A DNA stretch of 64,000 nucleotides from Sthenelais limicola (taxonomy: Eukaryota > Annelida > Polychaeta > Phyllodocida > Sigalionidae), in assembly GCA_942159475.1 (NCBI GenBank), contig OW804102.1, positions 32,866,873 through 32,930,872 of the forward strand, written 5' to 3'. Positions 53,487 through 64,000 of the stretch are shown here, in pieces. Numbering within the stretch: the first letter of the stretch is position 1; each line of letters starts with the position of its first letter. The notes under the pieces were generated by a model. That model was not told where the DNA came from. It was given only the letters and a program-made list of their open reading frames with translations, and ran no database searches. The translations under genes and the position numbers were made by a program.

Positions 53487-56400
53487 TAACTCTAAAGTTT
53501 GCACCTTGAAAATATCTCAGGGCAACAAGAAATTCTTCAGGCGGGCAACCTATTTTTATTCTTTATTTCGATCACTGCCAGGTAATTTGCTACACCCCAT
53601 TGTACTTAACTTGACTTAACTCATAACTGACCATGATCTTGCAATGTCTGGAGTTAAATGTATACTTTTTATTCTCCTACCTCAGGGGCGGTACCAGAAG
53701 GCAGGTCTAGGGGGGGCACACTTTTCTAAATTTTATTTTTTGCTTGTACTAGCATGCCATTTCTTGAAGTGGCATTTCTTGAATAATTAAACACTCACTC
53801 ATTGTAACATATAGTAGTGTATCCTACTATACGAAACACACCCTAGTCGTTATATAATTAATGGTTGTATCTAAGTAGCATATTTCACCGTTTTCCTGTT
53901 TTAGGATTTAAGAGAAATATCTATAATTCCTGATATACACCATCAATATAGATATTAACTGTTAACTCCATTCACCATCAATTATTTAAATCCTAATCCG
54001 TCCTAATTATTGACATTTACTAGTACACTCCGATGTCCCATTGTATATAATATATACAGGCCGACGCTCATAGTACAAATGTCAGAACTCTACGAACTTG
54101 TTTCTCCTATAATATCTATAATTCCTGATATATACTGCCTATATGCATGCCCTGAGTGTAACAAAATTACAGTTACTAAATATCCTATTTCCACCTTCAA
54201 TATGACCTGCAGGTGTCTGTACTGACGCCAACTCATTGTAACATATTATAGTAGTGTACCCTACTATACGAAACACACCCTAGTCGTTAGATATCTACTC
54301 TGTTATATATATAAAAATCATAACCTATTCTAGCATAACATCCCCGAAATCACTGAAGTCTAAGTCTGAAGTCTGAAGTCTAAGTCTGGTATACGTAAAT
54401 ATACACAAATAAAGGAGAAATATCAGATTTTAATGAAATATTGGGGGCAGTGTATATGACGCACATATACACTGAATTCTACCAAACTATGTCATCAACT
54501 ATAATCAAACTAATTCATAACTTATTTACACCCCCTCTCACACACTGTATTGACGCTCATAGTACTACAATGTCATAGTGCAATGTCGAAGAATAACTAA
54601 CTAACTGTCTGTACTGACGCCAACTCATTGTAACATGACGCAGAAATATCTACAATTCCTGATATGCCTATATGCACGCCCTGAGTGCTGGAAACTATAC
54701 TGCCTATATATATTGCACGTCCTGAGTATAACAATAGTACACTGCGTCTGTACTGACGCCCAATTAATGCAATGATCCATCTAATTACAACTCGATTACA
54801 TCTATTTCCACTTAATATAAAATACCTTAATGTTTCTGACACCCTAGTATAAGAGAGTCAGAGAAATAGGAATATTCGTTTGGAAACGCCCAAAGTCAGT
54901 CCTAAGAGTGCCAATAACGTAAATCACTTAATATTGATCTAGAATGACGTAAAATGTTCTAGAATGACGTAAAACTCTGTATATAGCAACATGACCAAAC
55001 TGAAGTCTAAAATATATAGTACAATATAATACAAATTGAATAATTCCTGATATGTACTGCCTATATGCACGCCCTGGGTGTAACAAAATTCCTAACTAAG
55101 TCTTATACGTAATGAAATGGGCCTGTATACTGTCTTAAAATTAATGCGCATGTATACTGTCTAAACTGCCCTTTTCTCTCTCGGTATACTGTCTCAAGAA
55201 TTAGCCATATTAAAACAAATGCCATCAATATCGCGATATATTAATAACAAAATATACTGAATGCCAAAAAAATAATCATAATAAGTCAAAATAATAAGTC
55301 TCATGCACAAATGTATCTTATCTATCATATCTAATCTATACATCAATTACCATAATGCATCATGTACGACTTGGATTCTGGTTCTCATTTTATAAATTTC
55401 CTGACTGCAAGCCAGTTGTCCCATTGAATATAATATATACAGGCCAACGAAAGAATTAAAAATCACTGAAGTCTAAGTCTAAGTCTGAAGTCTAACACCA
55501 AGTCTAAGTCTGAAGTCTAAGTATGTGTTATACGTTAATATACATTATTTGTACCTAATATTGATGTTATACAAACACTAGCCTCACTAGTTCATCTTCT
55601 AGATCAAAAATGCTGGATCACCAAAACTGTAAGTTAACTCTAAAATTCGCACCTCTCAAATATAATGGTGTTATGTCCTGTCCCTTCCTGTCCACCCACA
55701 TGTTTAGATATCGCCTTGTGAAACACTATTTCCTATTTCCACCTATTTTCAGTGATAATGTACTTTATTACGCCCACATATATCTTGTAGTCATGCTTGA
55801 CACCCCAGTTTACAGTTTACAATCTTGAGATCGATATTTTACATAATAATGTAGTTTATTACGATCTTCATCTCCAACTCATTGTAACATATTATAGTAG
55901 TGTACCCTACTATACGAAACACAACCCTAGTCGTCCAAATCTACTCTGTCCCATTGTATATAATGTAGACGTCCACAGCAAAATGAACCAAGAATTGCAG
56001 GTGTCTGTACTGACGCTAACTCATTGTAACATATAGTTAATGATAACATATAGTAGTGTACCCTACTATACAAAACACACCCTAGTCGTTAGATATCGTT
56101 AGATATCGTTAGATATCCATATCAGTCCATATCTCAAATATGCTCATGTATGTTAATGTATGTTAATGTATGTATACATAAGTTAGGCCTAGATGAAATG
56201 TCCCTAAAGAAATATCTACCTATTGTAAGACGTTTCAAACTAACATGCCTTATTCCTCAGAATATAAGACTTTCTGATCTTTAACCATAATCATGTACGA
56301 CTTGAATTCTCAGACCAATAAGACATCTCTAACTCTAAAACTCTGCTCACATTCAATCGTCTGTACTGACGCGGAAATATGGGAAGGTGACCCATCACCG

Positions 56401-56591
56401 ATTATATTGACCGAGACCTTGGAGACTCGATGCGGTAACCACGCCCCCCGCATCTATTGACGTTACATCATAATCATAATATTCTATCCCCTCCTCCATT
56501 TCCTCACTCTACGCCCTACGCCTGACCTGCACGCACGTCAGAAATTTTTTCTGCTAGTTTTGCTGTGGATTTGTTTGAATTTTTCGACAAT

Positions 56592-56690
56592 ATGGGTCAT
56601 TGCAGTCATTGTAACACTGTTCATGACGGTAAAACAGGAAAGAATTGTACGAGGCCTAAGAATAATGACATACCTGAAGAAATGATATAT
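56592..56690 (+). pseudogene. N-terminal fragment of a DIRS-like ORF1 within the mosaic
   Basis: Opens at ATG 56592 and encodes CSHCNTVHDGKTGKNC, which follows the same C-x2-C-x3-H-x-G-x-T-G-x-N-C pattern as the ORF1 at 33371. After about 30 codons the frame runs into a mosaic segment. The 5' flank (56430-56590) is GC-richer, as at 33100-33370. Confidence 0.45.
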
Positions 56691-58693
56691 ATATACTGCC
56701 TATATGCATGCCCTGAGTGTAACAAAATTCCTAAATCCCTATTTCCACCTTCAATATGACCCGCAGGCGTCTGTACTGACGCAAAAATACTTTTTTTTAT
56801 CTTAATACACAAAATGAGGGTGAGGGTGTACAAGATCGACCCATTAGATGCTAAAATAGGCCTTGTTGAAAATATTCTGCCTGAAAGGCGAACGTTAGCA
56901 CCCCCTATCATGTTGGAACCCTATTTCCTATTTCCACCTTCAATATTTCCCATACGTTAATATACATTATTTGTACCTAATATTGATGTTATAAAAACAC
57001 TAGCCTCTCTAGTACATCTTCTAGATCATCACATGGGAACTACTGAAATGATCTAGAAGATAGCCCATGCTTCACTCCAAGCACTACTCCATGGATTTGT
57101 TACTCTGACTAGTGTACCTTTGGACTTCTATTTCCCAATAAACCAGGTTCATACCAAATGGACTTAATAGACCAGCTTCATACCAAATGGACTTATCTCC
57201 ATTCAACGGAGTCTCACTGGCTATATAATACATTGTATGTTAGTAGGTAATGAACACGCGGAATAGTGTGCATCAGAATCAGTTTAATCAGTGTGAAATA
57301 TCTATAATTCCTATATATGCACGCCCTGAGTATAACTAAATCCCTAAATCTCCTATGTCCGACGCGCATATAGTACAATGTGCACGCCCTGAGTATAACT
57401 AAATTCCTAAATCATCTATTTCCGAAGCTCATAGTACAATGTTCGTCGGAAATCTGTCCAAGACAAACATTCCAAAAAAACTGTCCAAAACAAACATTTC
57501 GTCCCAGAACTCTGCCTGAATATGTATCAAGGACGCCAACTCATTGTAACATATAGTGTACCCTACTATAAGAAACACACCCTAGTCGTTGGATATCTAC
57601 TCTGTTATATATATATAAATCATAACCTATTCTAGCATAACATCACCGAGCAATATGTCCTATAGGTCTGCACCACCAAAAGAATTTAAAATCACTTAAT
57701 TCTAATCTGACAACGCCCATAATTTATGCTCAAAATCCTAGGTACTAGAAACTATACTGCCTATATATATTGCACGTCCTGAGTATAACAATAGTACACT
57801 GCGTCTGTACTGACGCCCAATTAATGCAATGATCGTTATTTACGAGTACAAAGCCCTTACTACGATCACTGATATTATATTTTTCACATGATTATGAACT
57901 CGGAAATCAAGATATGTCCATACCTCATGAAAGCAATGAAGTCTAAAGTCTTAACAACAAGTCCTAAGCCGTAATAAAATGTGCCTGTATACAATATTAA
58001 AATGCGCCTGTATACTGTCTAAACTGCCCTTTTCTCTCTCGGTATACAAATATCAGACTAAAAATTCTGAAGTCGTACAATCAGTACATCACACAGTAAG
58101 TACTGGCATAAAATTTTGCTAGGTCTCGTAACTCTAAATCCGTCTGTACTGACGCCGAAAAAAAATTGTTTGGACACGCCCAAAATCCGTCCTAAAAATG
58201 TAAATGGCGTTAATCACTGATCTAGAATGATGTCAAATGATCTGGAATGATGTAAATATGACTCACCTATTATTCATAGGTTGTGGACGAGTATCTACCT
58301 ATCGTAAGACGTTTCAAACTAACATGCCTTATTCCGCAGAATATAAGACTTTCTGATCTTTTACCTCATGTATGACTTGAATCCTCAGACTAATAACTCT
58401 AAAACTCTGCTCAAGGTGAACCAAAATGTCATCCTAAAAACTGTCCGAGACAAACATGTCGTCCCAGAACTCTGCCTGAATATGCACGCCCTGAGTATAA
58501 CAAAACTCCTGAGTATGATGGCTGACGCGCATAATACATAATGTGCTAAATATAGGAATATTTATAAAAATCCCTGCAGGTGTCTGTACTGACGCCAACT
58601 CATTGTAACATATAGTAGTGTACCCTACTATACGAAACACACCCTAGTCGTTAGATATCTACTCATATATATATATAAATATATATATATATA

Positions 58694-60020
58694 TGGTCAA
58701 TTCTCACGAAACGGGCCCACGGGCTCTGCCTGGCTTCCATGGGTGATATGTTGGAAGGGGATGACAGTCTACAAATTTAAGTTATATTAACAGATGCAGC
58801 GTCGATAGGGCTTTCAGGGGAACTATGGTTTTGTGCCTCTAGACTAAATAATAAATATTTTATGGGCAATAAACATGCTAAAATCGATCATTTTTCAATG
58901 AAGATATACAAAATCTTATGAAAACGATCACCACTAAGCCATACAGTACTCCAAATAATTATACTTTTTGTTTGCAATTATCCCCCAATCTATTGGCTTT
59001 GCACCAAGACCAAAGTATATGTTCATGAAATATTTTTTACTTTTCCTATTTCCATTCTTATTTTTGTGAATTTTATGTGTTGCGTTCCAACGCCATTTTG
59101 ATGAGCTCATCTAGTTATGAAAAATAAATATTTAGTTATTACCATTATCCCCAAATCGCTCCCCTAGAATTTTACTTAGGATTGAAATATTAAAAAGGGA
59201 ACTATACACAACAGTGTTTATGCCCGACCTGAATGAGTGAAAAAAATCCAAGTTGGGGAATTCCTAACGTTGGGTTCCAACGCCCATCATTTGCAATACC
59301 ATCTTTACAAATATATAGATTAATCAATGCAAATTTAACAGTTAAAGCATCTATATAAGTATTACTACTATAGTTTTTCAAATTTTGTCCAGGGATGATT
59401 TATGACTTCTTTAGACTGAATCAAAGTGCCAACGTTACGTTCCAACGCCCTGTTGCGTTCCAACGCCCTCTGAAAGATAGTTGTAATGCTAGGAGCATTT
59501 CCCTCCTAAATAAATTACTTGACTCATGATAATGATAATTCATCCTTTATTCACATTTACTGGTCAAAGAAATACAAGAAATTATTACAGAAGTGCCAGA
59601 AAACAATGAAAATAGATCAGCATCAAATGTGGCGTTCCAACGCCCATTCCAACGCCCCCCAAAACATGAAATCTTTATCTCCATAAAATATTGACAGAAC
59701 AATACTTTTACACGGAATTTTCAGCCAAACAATTAGTTTAGCAGCTATTGTTAATGGTACCATATTAAAGAGTAATTTTAGAATTTTATTCAAGGGCGTG
59801 GCAAGGGCTTTACAAGGGCGTTGGAACGCAACACAAGAAACATATACTTCTCTAGATTTCGGCTGCCACAGGCAGAGATTTTAATATTAGTGTTCCCAAT
59901 TTTAGATTTGAGTCGTTAAACATGTGTACAATTGACCATGTGAAGGATTAGTACTTCCAATGAATTTAATTTTTGACCCCCAAATAGCCCCAAGTGACCC
60001 CATTTCGTGAGAACTGACCA
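58694..60020. mobile_element. 1.3-kb TIR element with internal palindromes
   Basis: Ends TGGTCAATTCTCACGAAACG and its complement at 59998-60020 (two mismatches), flanked by TA on both sides, inserted into a (TA)n stretch of a mosaic unit. Only short or no coding sequence inside, so non-autonomous. It carries seven copies of a 12-16 bp motif around GCGTTCCAACGCC at 59081-59094, 59271-59285, 59437-59450, 59453-59468, 59631-59645, 59646-59657 and, inverted, 59816-59833. Confidence 0.75.
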
Positions 60021-60324
60021 TATATATATATATATCATAACCTATTCTAGCATAACATCACCGAAATAACTGAAGTCTAAGTCTTAAGTCTGACGTGTAA
60101 GTCTGGTATACGTACTGACGCCAACTCATCGTAATATATAGTAGTGCACCCCTAACCTATGCTAGCATAACATCACCGAAATCTCTGAAGTCTAAGTCTG
60201 ACGTCTAAGTCTGGTATACGTAAATATACACACATAAAGGAGAAAATATGAGACAATTTGTATGTCATATTTTAATGAAATGAATCGTCCCTACGCAGAA
60301 ATATTTATAATTCCTGATATATAT

Positions 60325-61074
60325 TGTTGCGGGGACGACTCATAGGGAGTCCAAAGGGACCGGGCTCTAGATAAGGGAGGGGCTCGTCTTCATCCCAGAG
60401 ATGATCAAGTGAAGGAGTAGATGAATAGCTCATATTGGTTGGTGGTGTTCTCGTGGATCTGAGTAGGTTACCAGTTTAAACGTAGACGATTCTGAGATAT
60501 AGTTTAGGCGATTCGTAGAGGCGTGTTATTGCTAAGTCTCTGATTAAAGATAGTATCGATAATTCTCGGCTTCTAACGGTATTCTCGTCTTCTAGTGTGA
60601 TAATCTTCTTCGAGCAAGGGAACAAACAAGGTGCTTCACAGACAGCCAGGTTTATTATGAACCAAATCACATAATCACTCATATTTATACACAAAACGCG
60701 GACCTAAAGCAGGCCAGAGTCTTAGACAACAAAAGCGAATCACTACAGAGTCTCAGGCGACTCAGAACGAATCGTGAGGCGATTCGTTAATAAAGCAATA
60801 ATTATGTTTGATAAAACCCGACTCTGAAAACGAGTCGCTCCCGAATCGCAAAAGGCGATTCGCTAGATGACCAAACTCTTATAATTGGATGCAAGTTATG
60901 TAGAATTAATTTCCCCAGATAACCCCCTATTATGATTCTGCAGCATTATCCCCCCTTTTAAGTTTCTTGACCCCTAAGAAACTATGTAAAACTTGGTATT
61001 AAAAAGAGCATCAATAAAACTTCAAACATCTCATGAAAACTACTTCAATTTACTCTATCACTGTCTCTGCAACA
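60325..61074 (-). repeat. Element 3, 3' LTR (inner edge provisional)
   Basis: TGTTGCGGGG at the left and GCAACA at 61069-61074 form inverted ends. On the minus strand TGTATAAATATGAG lies at about 60692-60679 and AATAAA at 60656-60651, a TATA box and poly(A) signal about 30 nt apart. The second LTR is outside the window and no polypurine tract abuts 61074, so the inner edge could be elsewhere, for example near 61266 where ACTCTATCACTAACA repeats an LTR-like ending. Confidence 0.5.
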
Positions 61075-61312
61075 CAAGTGTAATGTCAGTAGCATATCAC
61101 GCGGCTCTCTGGCCCAGGCACTGTCACTGTTCATAGTATCATCCGTGAGTAGTATAAAATATGGCGCCCCGTATCAGGTAACTGTTCATTCGGTTTCTTG
61201 CAAGTGTCTTTTCTTGTTAAAATAATTTTGTAATAAATAACTTACTTTACTCTATCACTAACACATAACGTGGAATCACAGTTTCTGCTGAAGTCACACG
61301 TGGGTCTGTCCA

Positions 61313-64000
61313 TCAGAGTGAGTAATCCGGGCACAGGTTGCCCCGATATGTGGTAGCCATCACCTGGGTATACTCGATTCGGCCTCCCTCCAGCTTCCTT
61401 TTCTTACTCTTCTCCTGGTTGGCCTGGTTAGGAAGTCCGGGCCATTCTGGAAGCCATGGGGGCCCCTCCGGGTCGGGCATCAGGTAGTCCAGGTGAGGAG
61501 GGGTCCAAGTGAACACACGACTGAAAGTCATCTTGCTCACCTTCCGGCCTCTGACAATCTTCCACTCCTCCAGTTCACAGTGGTGGGTGACACCCGGGGG
61601 AATGACCATCTCATCGATCACTGGGTGGGGGGTATGGGTAGCAAACGAGGCACCACTGACTACTGCCGTCCTCACTGGAGCAGTCAGTGCCTGGGTAGTA
61701 GAGCACACGAGTTTGTCCATTAGATAGTCAAACCCCAACGGGGGAGCGTGGGGGTGTGCAGATGTTGATGGGAGAGGGAAGGTAGGTAGTACCAGAGGAG
61801 GTCCAGCATCGTGCTGGGGAGGTGGGGAGGGTGAGGCGAGTGGTGGAGGCTCAGTACTCGGCCGGGGGGGTGGGGAGGGCGAATCGGGTGGTGAGGGGGA
61901 GGGGGAAGGAGGAGTTGAGATGCGGGGTGGAAGGGGAGGAGGGGAAGTGGGCAGCAAGGGAAGGGGTGGAGGACACACTGCTAAGGTAGCCTGTGGTGGT
62001 CGAGTCGGCCTCTCTGGTTCGTCCTCGATCACAATCACATCTGGCTGGCTCAGGTTCAGTGGTGTGTCCTGCTCCTCTTTCACTCGACTCACTCTGTCGG
62101 CCTGGTAGACAGTCTCAGATGATACCAGCGGGCTGTTATCGGGTGATGGCGCCCGACTAATCACACTAATTAGTTTGCTGGCGACTCGCACAGGCCGGCC
62201 TGGCTGTGTCCGACTCGTGATGTCTACGTACTCCGCCGCCTGACCTCCTTCGTGGGGTGCAGGTGTGACTGGCTCAGTCAGTGGCTGGTACGGTGAAGGT
62301 GGCTGGGTCGCTGCTGGCACTCCCTCCTCCGGGATTCCAGGTAGATCTGGAACATGGTCCACTGGGAAGGTCTGGGTTTCTGCAAAGTCCAGAGTGGATG
62401 TGTAACCCTGCTGGAAGTACTCGACTTCACGAGGGGTAGCGCGTCGCCCCGTTAGCTTCTTCCGTCTGGTCACTACCAGCACCTCGCTGTCGGGGATGTC
62501 CTTTCTGAAGTCTTGGTGAGAGCTCCTCCGGTGTTTCTTGATGTCGTTTTTCCTCTCGTGAAACGACATCTTAAAACACCCTGGAACTTCACATAGTACT
62601 CCCAGTACCAAGTCATCGTGTCTCTCACGCTTGTGCTCGTCTAACTCTTTCTGGTGACGCGTTATGAAATCACAGTCGCCGTTAGGACACTCGAGAATGG
62701 CTTGGCTGCTCGCCATGTCTTCGAATGATGTAACAGTTTTTGGATCCTGCCCTTTTATAGGTGGGGCCTCGAGCGACTCGCTTCGCGTCGCCCCCCGATT
62801 CCTCCAGTCCCTGACTGCCCCCGACTGCCCTGTGTCAGTCCCTGACTCCTCAAAGCACATAATTTTGGCAACTAGTGATGAATATTGGCTTTTTATTCCC
62901 ACAACAGAGTCATCATTGTTCATCTGGAGCAGTTTCCCCTGTAAGCATAAAGTTTCGAAAAGCAGGTGCTTCTGTTGTGGCCATGACGTCCCGTCACGAG
63001 TCGGGGAAGCGAAGCGTGCTGGATCATTGTTCACTAACGAGTCGTCTCGCACTCGCACAACTGCTGTTTCGTTTGAACCATCTTTTCCCATCTCCAGATT
63101 CAGTTTCCTCATAGATCTAGTTATTACACAAAGTCTCAAAGTTTTTAATTCTCCCATTTCGTTCTGAGAGTCATGGAAATTCAACTTCTGTACGGCCCGA
63201 CTCGTTCGCGGGACTGCTGTCACTTTCACTCCGTGGTTAGCAACGCGTAGAGACAAGCCTCTCTCCTCCCTCGCTTCCCATTGGTCGTTGCTCTGGTGCG
63301 CTACTTCCTTGTGCGCGGGGAAACCCATCTCCCTGGCAACGGCCTCACGCGCGGGGAAATCTGGGTCAATCGCTTGGCGGCTGGTTATAGCGACTGGTGT
63401 TGATGTTGTGATCCGAGGCGGGAAGGGAAAATCCCGCGCCTGGCCTACTTCGCCCCTCGTGGTTATAGTATGCACGATGCGTTGGCCCACGTGTGCCGCT
63501 TTCATGATATCACCATGCACTACCTTCTTCTTTCTCCCCCATTGTACTCTGTAAATCATGTTGTTAAGTACTTCAATGACCGTCCATGGCCCTGTCCAGA
63601 ACTTCTGTAGCTTAGGCGAACGTCCAACTCGCTTGATGGGTTGGAAAATCCACACACTCTGGCCCTCCGTGTATACTGTCTCTTTTGTATACTGATCATA
63701 ATAGTCCTTCTGCCTCAGACGCGTGGTCTTGATGGCTTTGAATGCCAATGTATGTGCTCCCTCTAGTCGCCGTCTCAGATTCACTACATACTCTTCTCTT
63801 CCTAGGGGTGGTTCTTCTCCTGGAACCTGGTAAGCCACATCCCATGGCATATTCACTTCTCTCCCCAGGGCTAGGAAATTGGGCGAAAATCCTGTAGTCG
63901 CGTGAGTTGAGGCCCTGTATGCCGCTGTCACATACGGTATCCATTCATCCCAGTCACTGTGCTGGTCATTCACAAGTCCAGTCATCATTTTGGCCATGGT
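61313..64000 (-). CDS. pol: Element 3 integrase C-terminus fused to a zinc-finger 3' module (partial)
   Basis: 894 codons to the window edge, open beyond it. Residues 1-180 (numbered from the first Met inside the window): the end of the integrase core after the catalytic Glu and the GPW-type C-terminal domain with a chromatin-barrel-like fold pattern. After a long linker, Met428 starts a segment with two C2H2-like fingers: C437, C442, H455, H460 and C469, C474, H489, H494 (C-x4-C with H-x4-H). A basic RRKK patch and a very Pro-rich region follow (about 670-780). No membrane segment. The zinc-finger module may be a separate ORF starting at Met428, or a natural fusion to integrase. Confidence 0.8.
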   Translation of the reverse strand, partial: TMAKMMTGLVNDQHSDWDEWIPYVTAAYRASTHATTGFSPNFLALGREVNMPWDVAYQVPGEEPPLGREEYVVNLRRRLEGAHTLAFKAIKTTRLRQKDYYDQYTKETVYTEGQSVWIFQPIKRVGRSPKLQKFWTGPWTVIEVLNNMIYRVQWGRKKKVVHGDIMKAAHVGQRIVHTITTRGEVGQARDFPFPPRITTSTPVAITSRQAIDPDFPAREAVAREMGFPAHKEVAHQSNDQWEAREERGLSLRVANHGVKVTAVPRTSRAVQKLNFHDSQNEMGELKTLRLCVITRSMRKLNLEMGKDGSNETAVVRVRDDSLVNNDPARFASPTRDGTSWPQQKHLLFETLCLQGKLLQMNNDDSVVGIKSQYSSLVAKIMCFEESGTDTGQSGAVRDWRNRGATRSESLEAPPIKGQDPKTVTSFEDMASSQAILECPNGDCDFITRHQKELDEHKRERHDDLVLGVLCEVPGCFKMSFHERKNDIKKHRRSSHQDFRKDIPDSEVLVVTRRKKLTGRRATPREVEYFQQGYTSTLDFAETQTFPVDHVPDLPGIPEEGVPAATQPPSPYQPLTEPVTPAPHEGGQAAEYVDITSRTQPGRPVRVASKLISVISRAPSPDNSPLVSSETVYQADRVSRVKEEQDTPLNLSQPDVIVIEDEPERPTRPPQATLAVCPPPLPLLPTSPPPLPPRISTPPSPSPSPPDSPSPPPRPSTEPPPLASPSPPPQHDAGPPLVLPTFPLPSTSAHPHAPPLGFDYLMDKLVCSTTQALTAPVRTAVVSGASFATHTPHPVIDEMVIPPGVTHHCELEEWKIVRGRKVSKMTFSRVFTWTPPHLDYLMPDPEGPPWLPEWPGLPNQANQEKSKKRKLEGGRIEYTQVMATTYRGNLCPDYSL
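62753..62759 (-). promoter_or_regulatory. TATA-like box upstream of Met428 in element 3
   Basis: The minus strand reads CTATAAAAGG, 37-43 nt before the ATG at 62716-62714 that opens the zinc-finger module. It could start an internal transcript for that module, with a very short 5' UTR. It lies inside an open reading frame, so it may be chance. Confidence 0.3.

Larger units (their letters stand above)
53460..60324. repeat. Mosaic array of shuffled short repeat segments
   Basis: At least ten different segments of 20-90 bp recur in changing order and spacing. Examples: CTCATTGTAACATATAGTAG with GTGTACCCTACTATACGAAA near 53795, 54225, 55873, 56018, 57535, 58590; CTGCCTATATGCATGCCCTG near 54136, 55055, 56693; GAAGTCTAAGTCTGAAGTCT-type runs near 54354, 55468, 60070, 60187; GTCTGTACTGACGC about nine times; CGTAAGACGTTTCAAACTAA near 56229 and 58308. 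Distances between equal segments vary from about 150 to 1,500 bp, so it is not a simple satellite. It is interrupted by the TIR element at 58694-60020 and ends where element 3 inserted. Short ORFs across it are not convincing. Confidence 0.85.
60325..64000 (-). mobile_element. Element 3: 3' part of a Ty3/gypsy retrotransposon (cut by the window)
   Basis: The minus strand reads integrase C-terminus, a long fused 3' coding region, a short non-coding stretch and the 3' LTR. The left edge is set by the break in a mosaic segment (array consensus CCTGATATATACTGCC is interrupted after GATATATA) and by TGTTGC. The 5' LTR, gag and most of pol lie beyond 64000. It is not a copy of element 1 or 2: LTR, integrase tail and ORF differ. 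Confidence 0.8.

Noticed and set aside
54010..54225. A short Cys-containing ORF (CLYACPECNK) repeated in the mosaic
   Set aside because: The segment recurs with stops and frame changes in other copies, so it is better explained as a repeat module than as a coding exon.

Overview
The window reads as AT-rich non-coding DNA from an animal genome, most likely an invertebrate. There is no recognisable complete host gene, rRNA or tRNA. Almost everything supportable is a transposable element: Ty3/gypsy LTR retrotransposons, a decayed DIRS-like gag, several MITE families with terminal inverted repeats (TIRs), non-LTR tails with (TATCT)n or (TTTGAA)n ends, and satellite-like arrays. The species cannot be named from the sequence.

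Layout. 1-2798: MITEs in unassigned DNA. 2799-12068 (minus strand): element 1, a complete env-bearing gypsy/errantivirus-like retrotransposon (gag, pol, env) with ~605-bp LTRs that differ at about five bases and a 4-bp GTAT target duplication. 12069-33000: intergenic DNA with MITE families A to E, foldback elements, non-LTR tails, a palindromic tandem array at 21177-21628 and one candidate host exon at 31825-31896. 33371-34653: broken DIRS-like ORF1. 34654-37925: more MITEs and a CpG hairpin cluster. 37926-49418 (plus strand): element 2, an 11.5-kb Ty3/gypsy retrotransposon with LTRs identical by eye, a canonical -1 slippery site between gag and pol, and a third ORF where env would lie. 49419-53460: unassigned DNA, one TIR element and a TATA-like promoter. 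53460-60324: a mosaic array of shuffled short segments, itself hit by a 1.3-kb TIR element with internal palindromes and by element 3. 60325-64000 (minus strand): the 3' end of element 3, whose 5' part lies beyond the window.

How the parts work together. Each LTR element has the usual cycle: LTR promoter and poly(A) signal, gag capsid/nucleocapsid, and a frameshifted pol with protease, RT, RNase H and integrase. Element 1 adds a baculovirus-F-like fusion glycoprotein and could form enveloped particles. Elements 2 and 3 instead carry a 3' coding region with a pair of C2H2-like zinc fingers and no membrane or signal segment. In element 2 it follows a strong 3' splice site, in element 3 a TATA-like sequence. 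This shared zinc-finger 3' module in two otherwise different gypsy elements, and the mosaic array, are the least explained things here.
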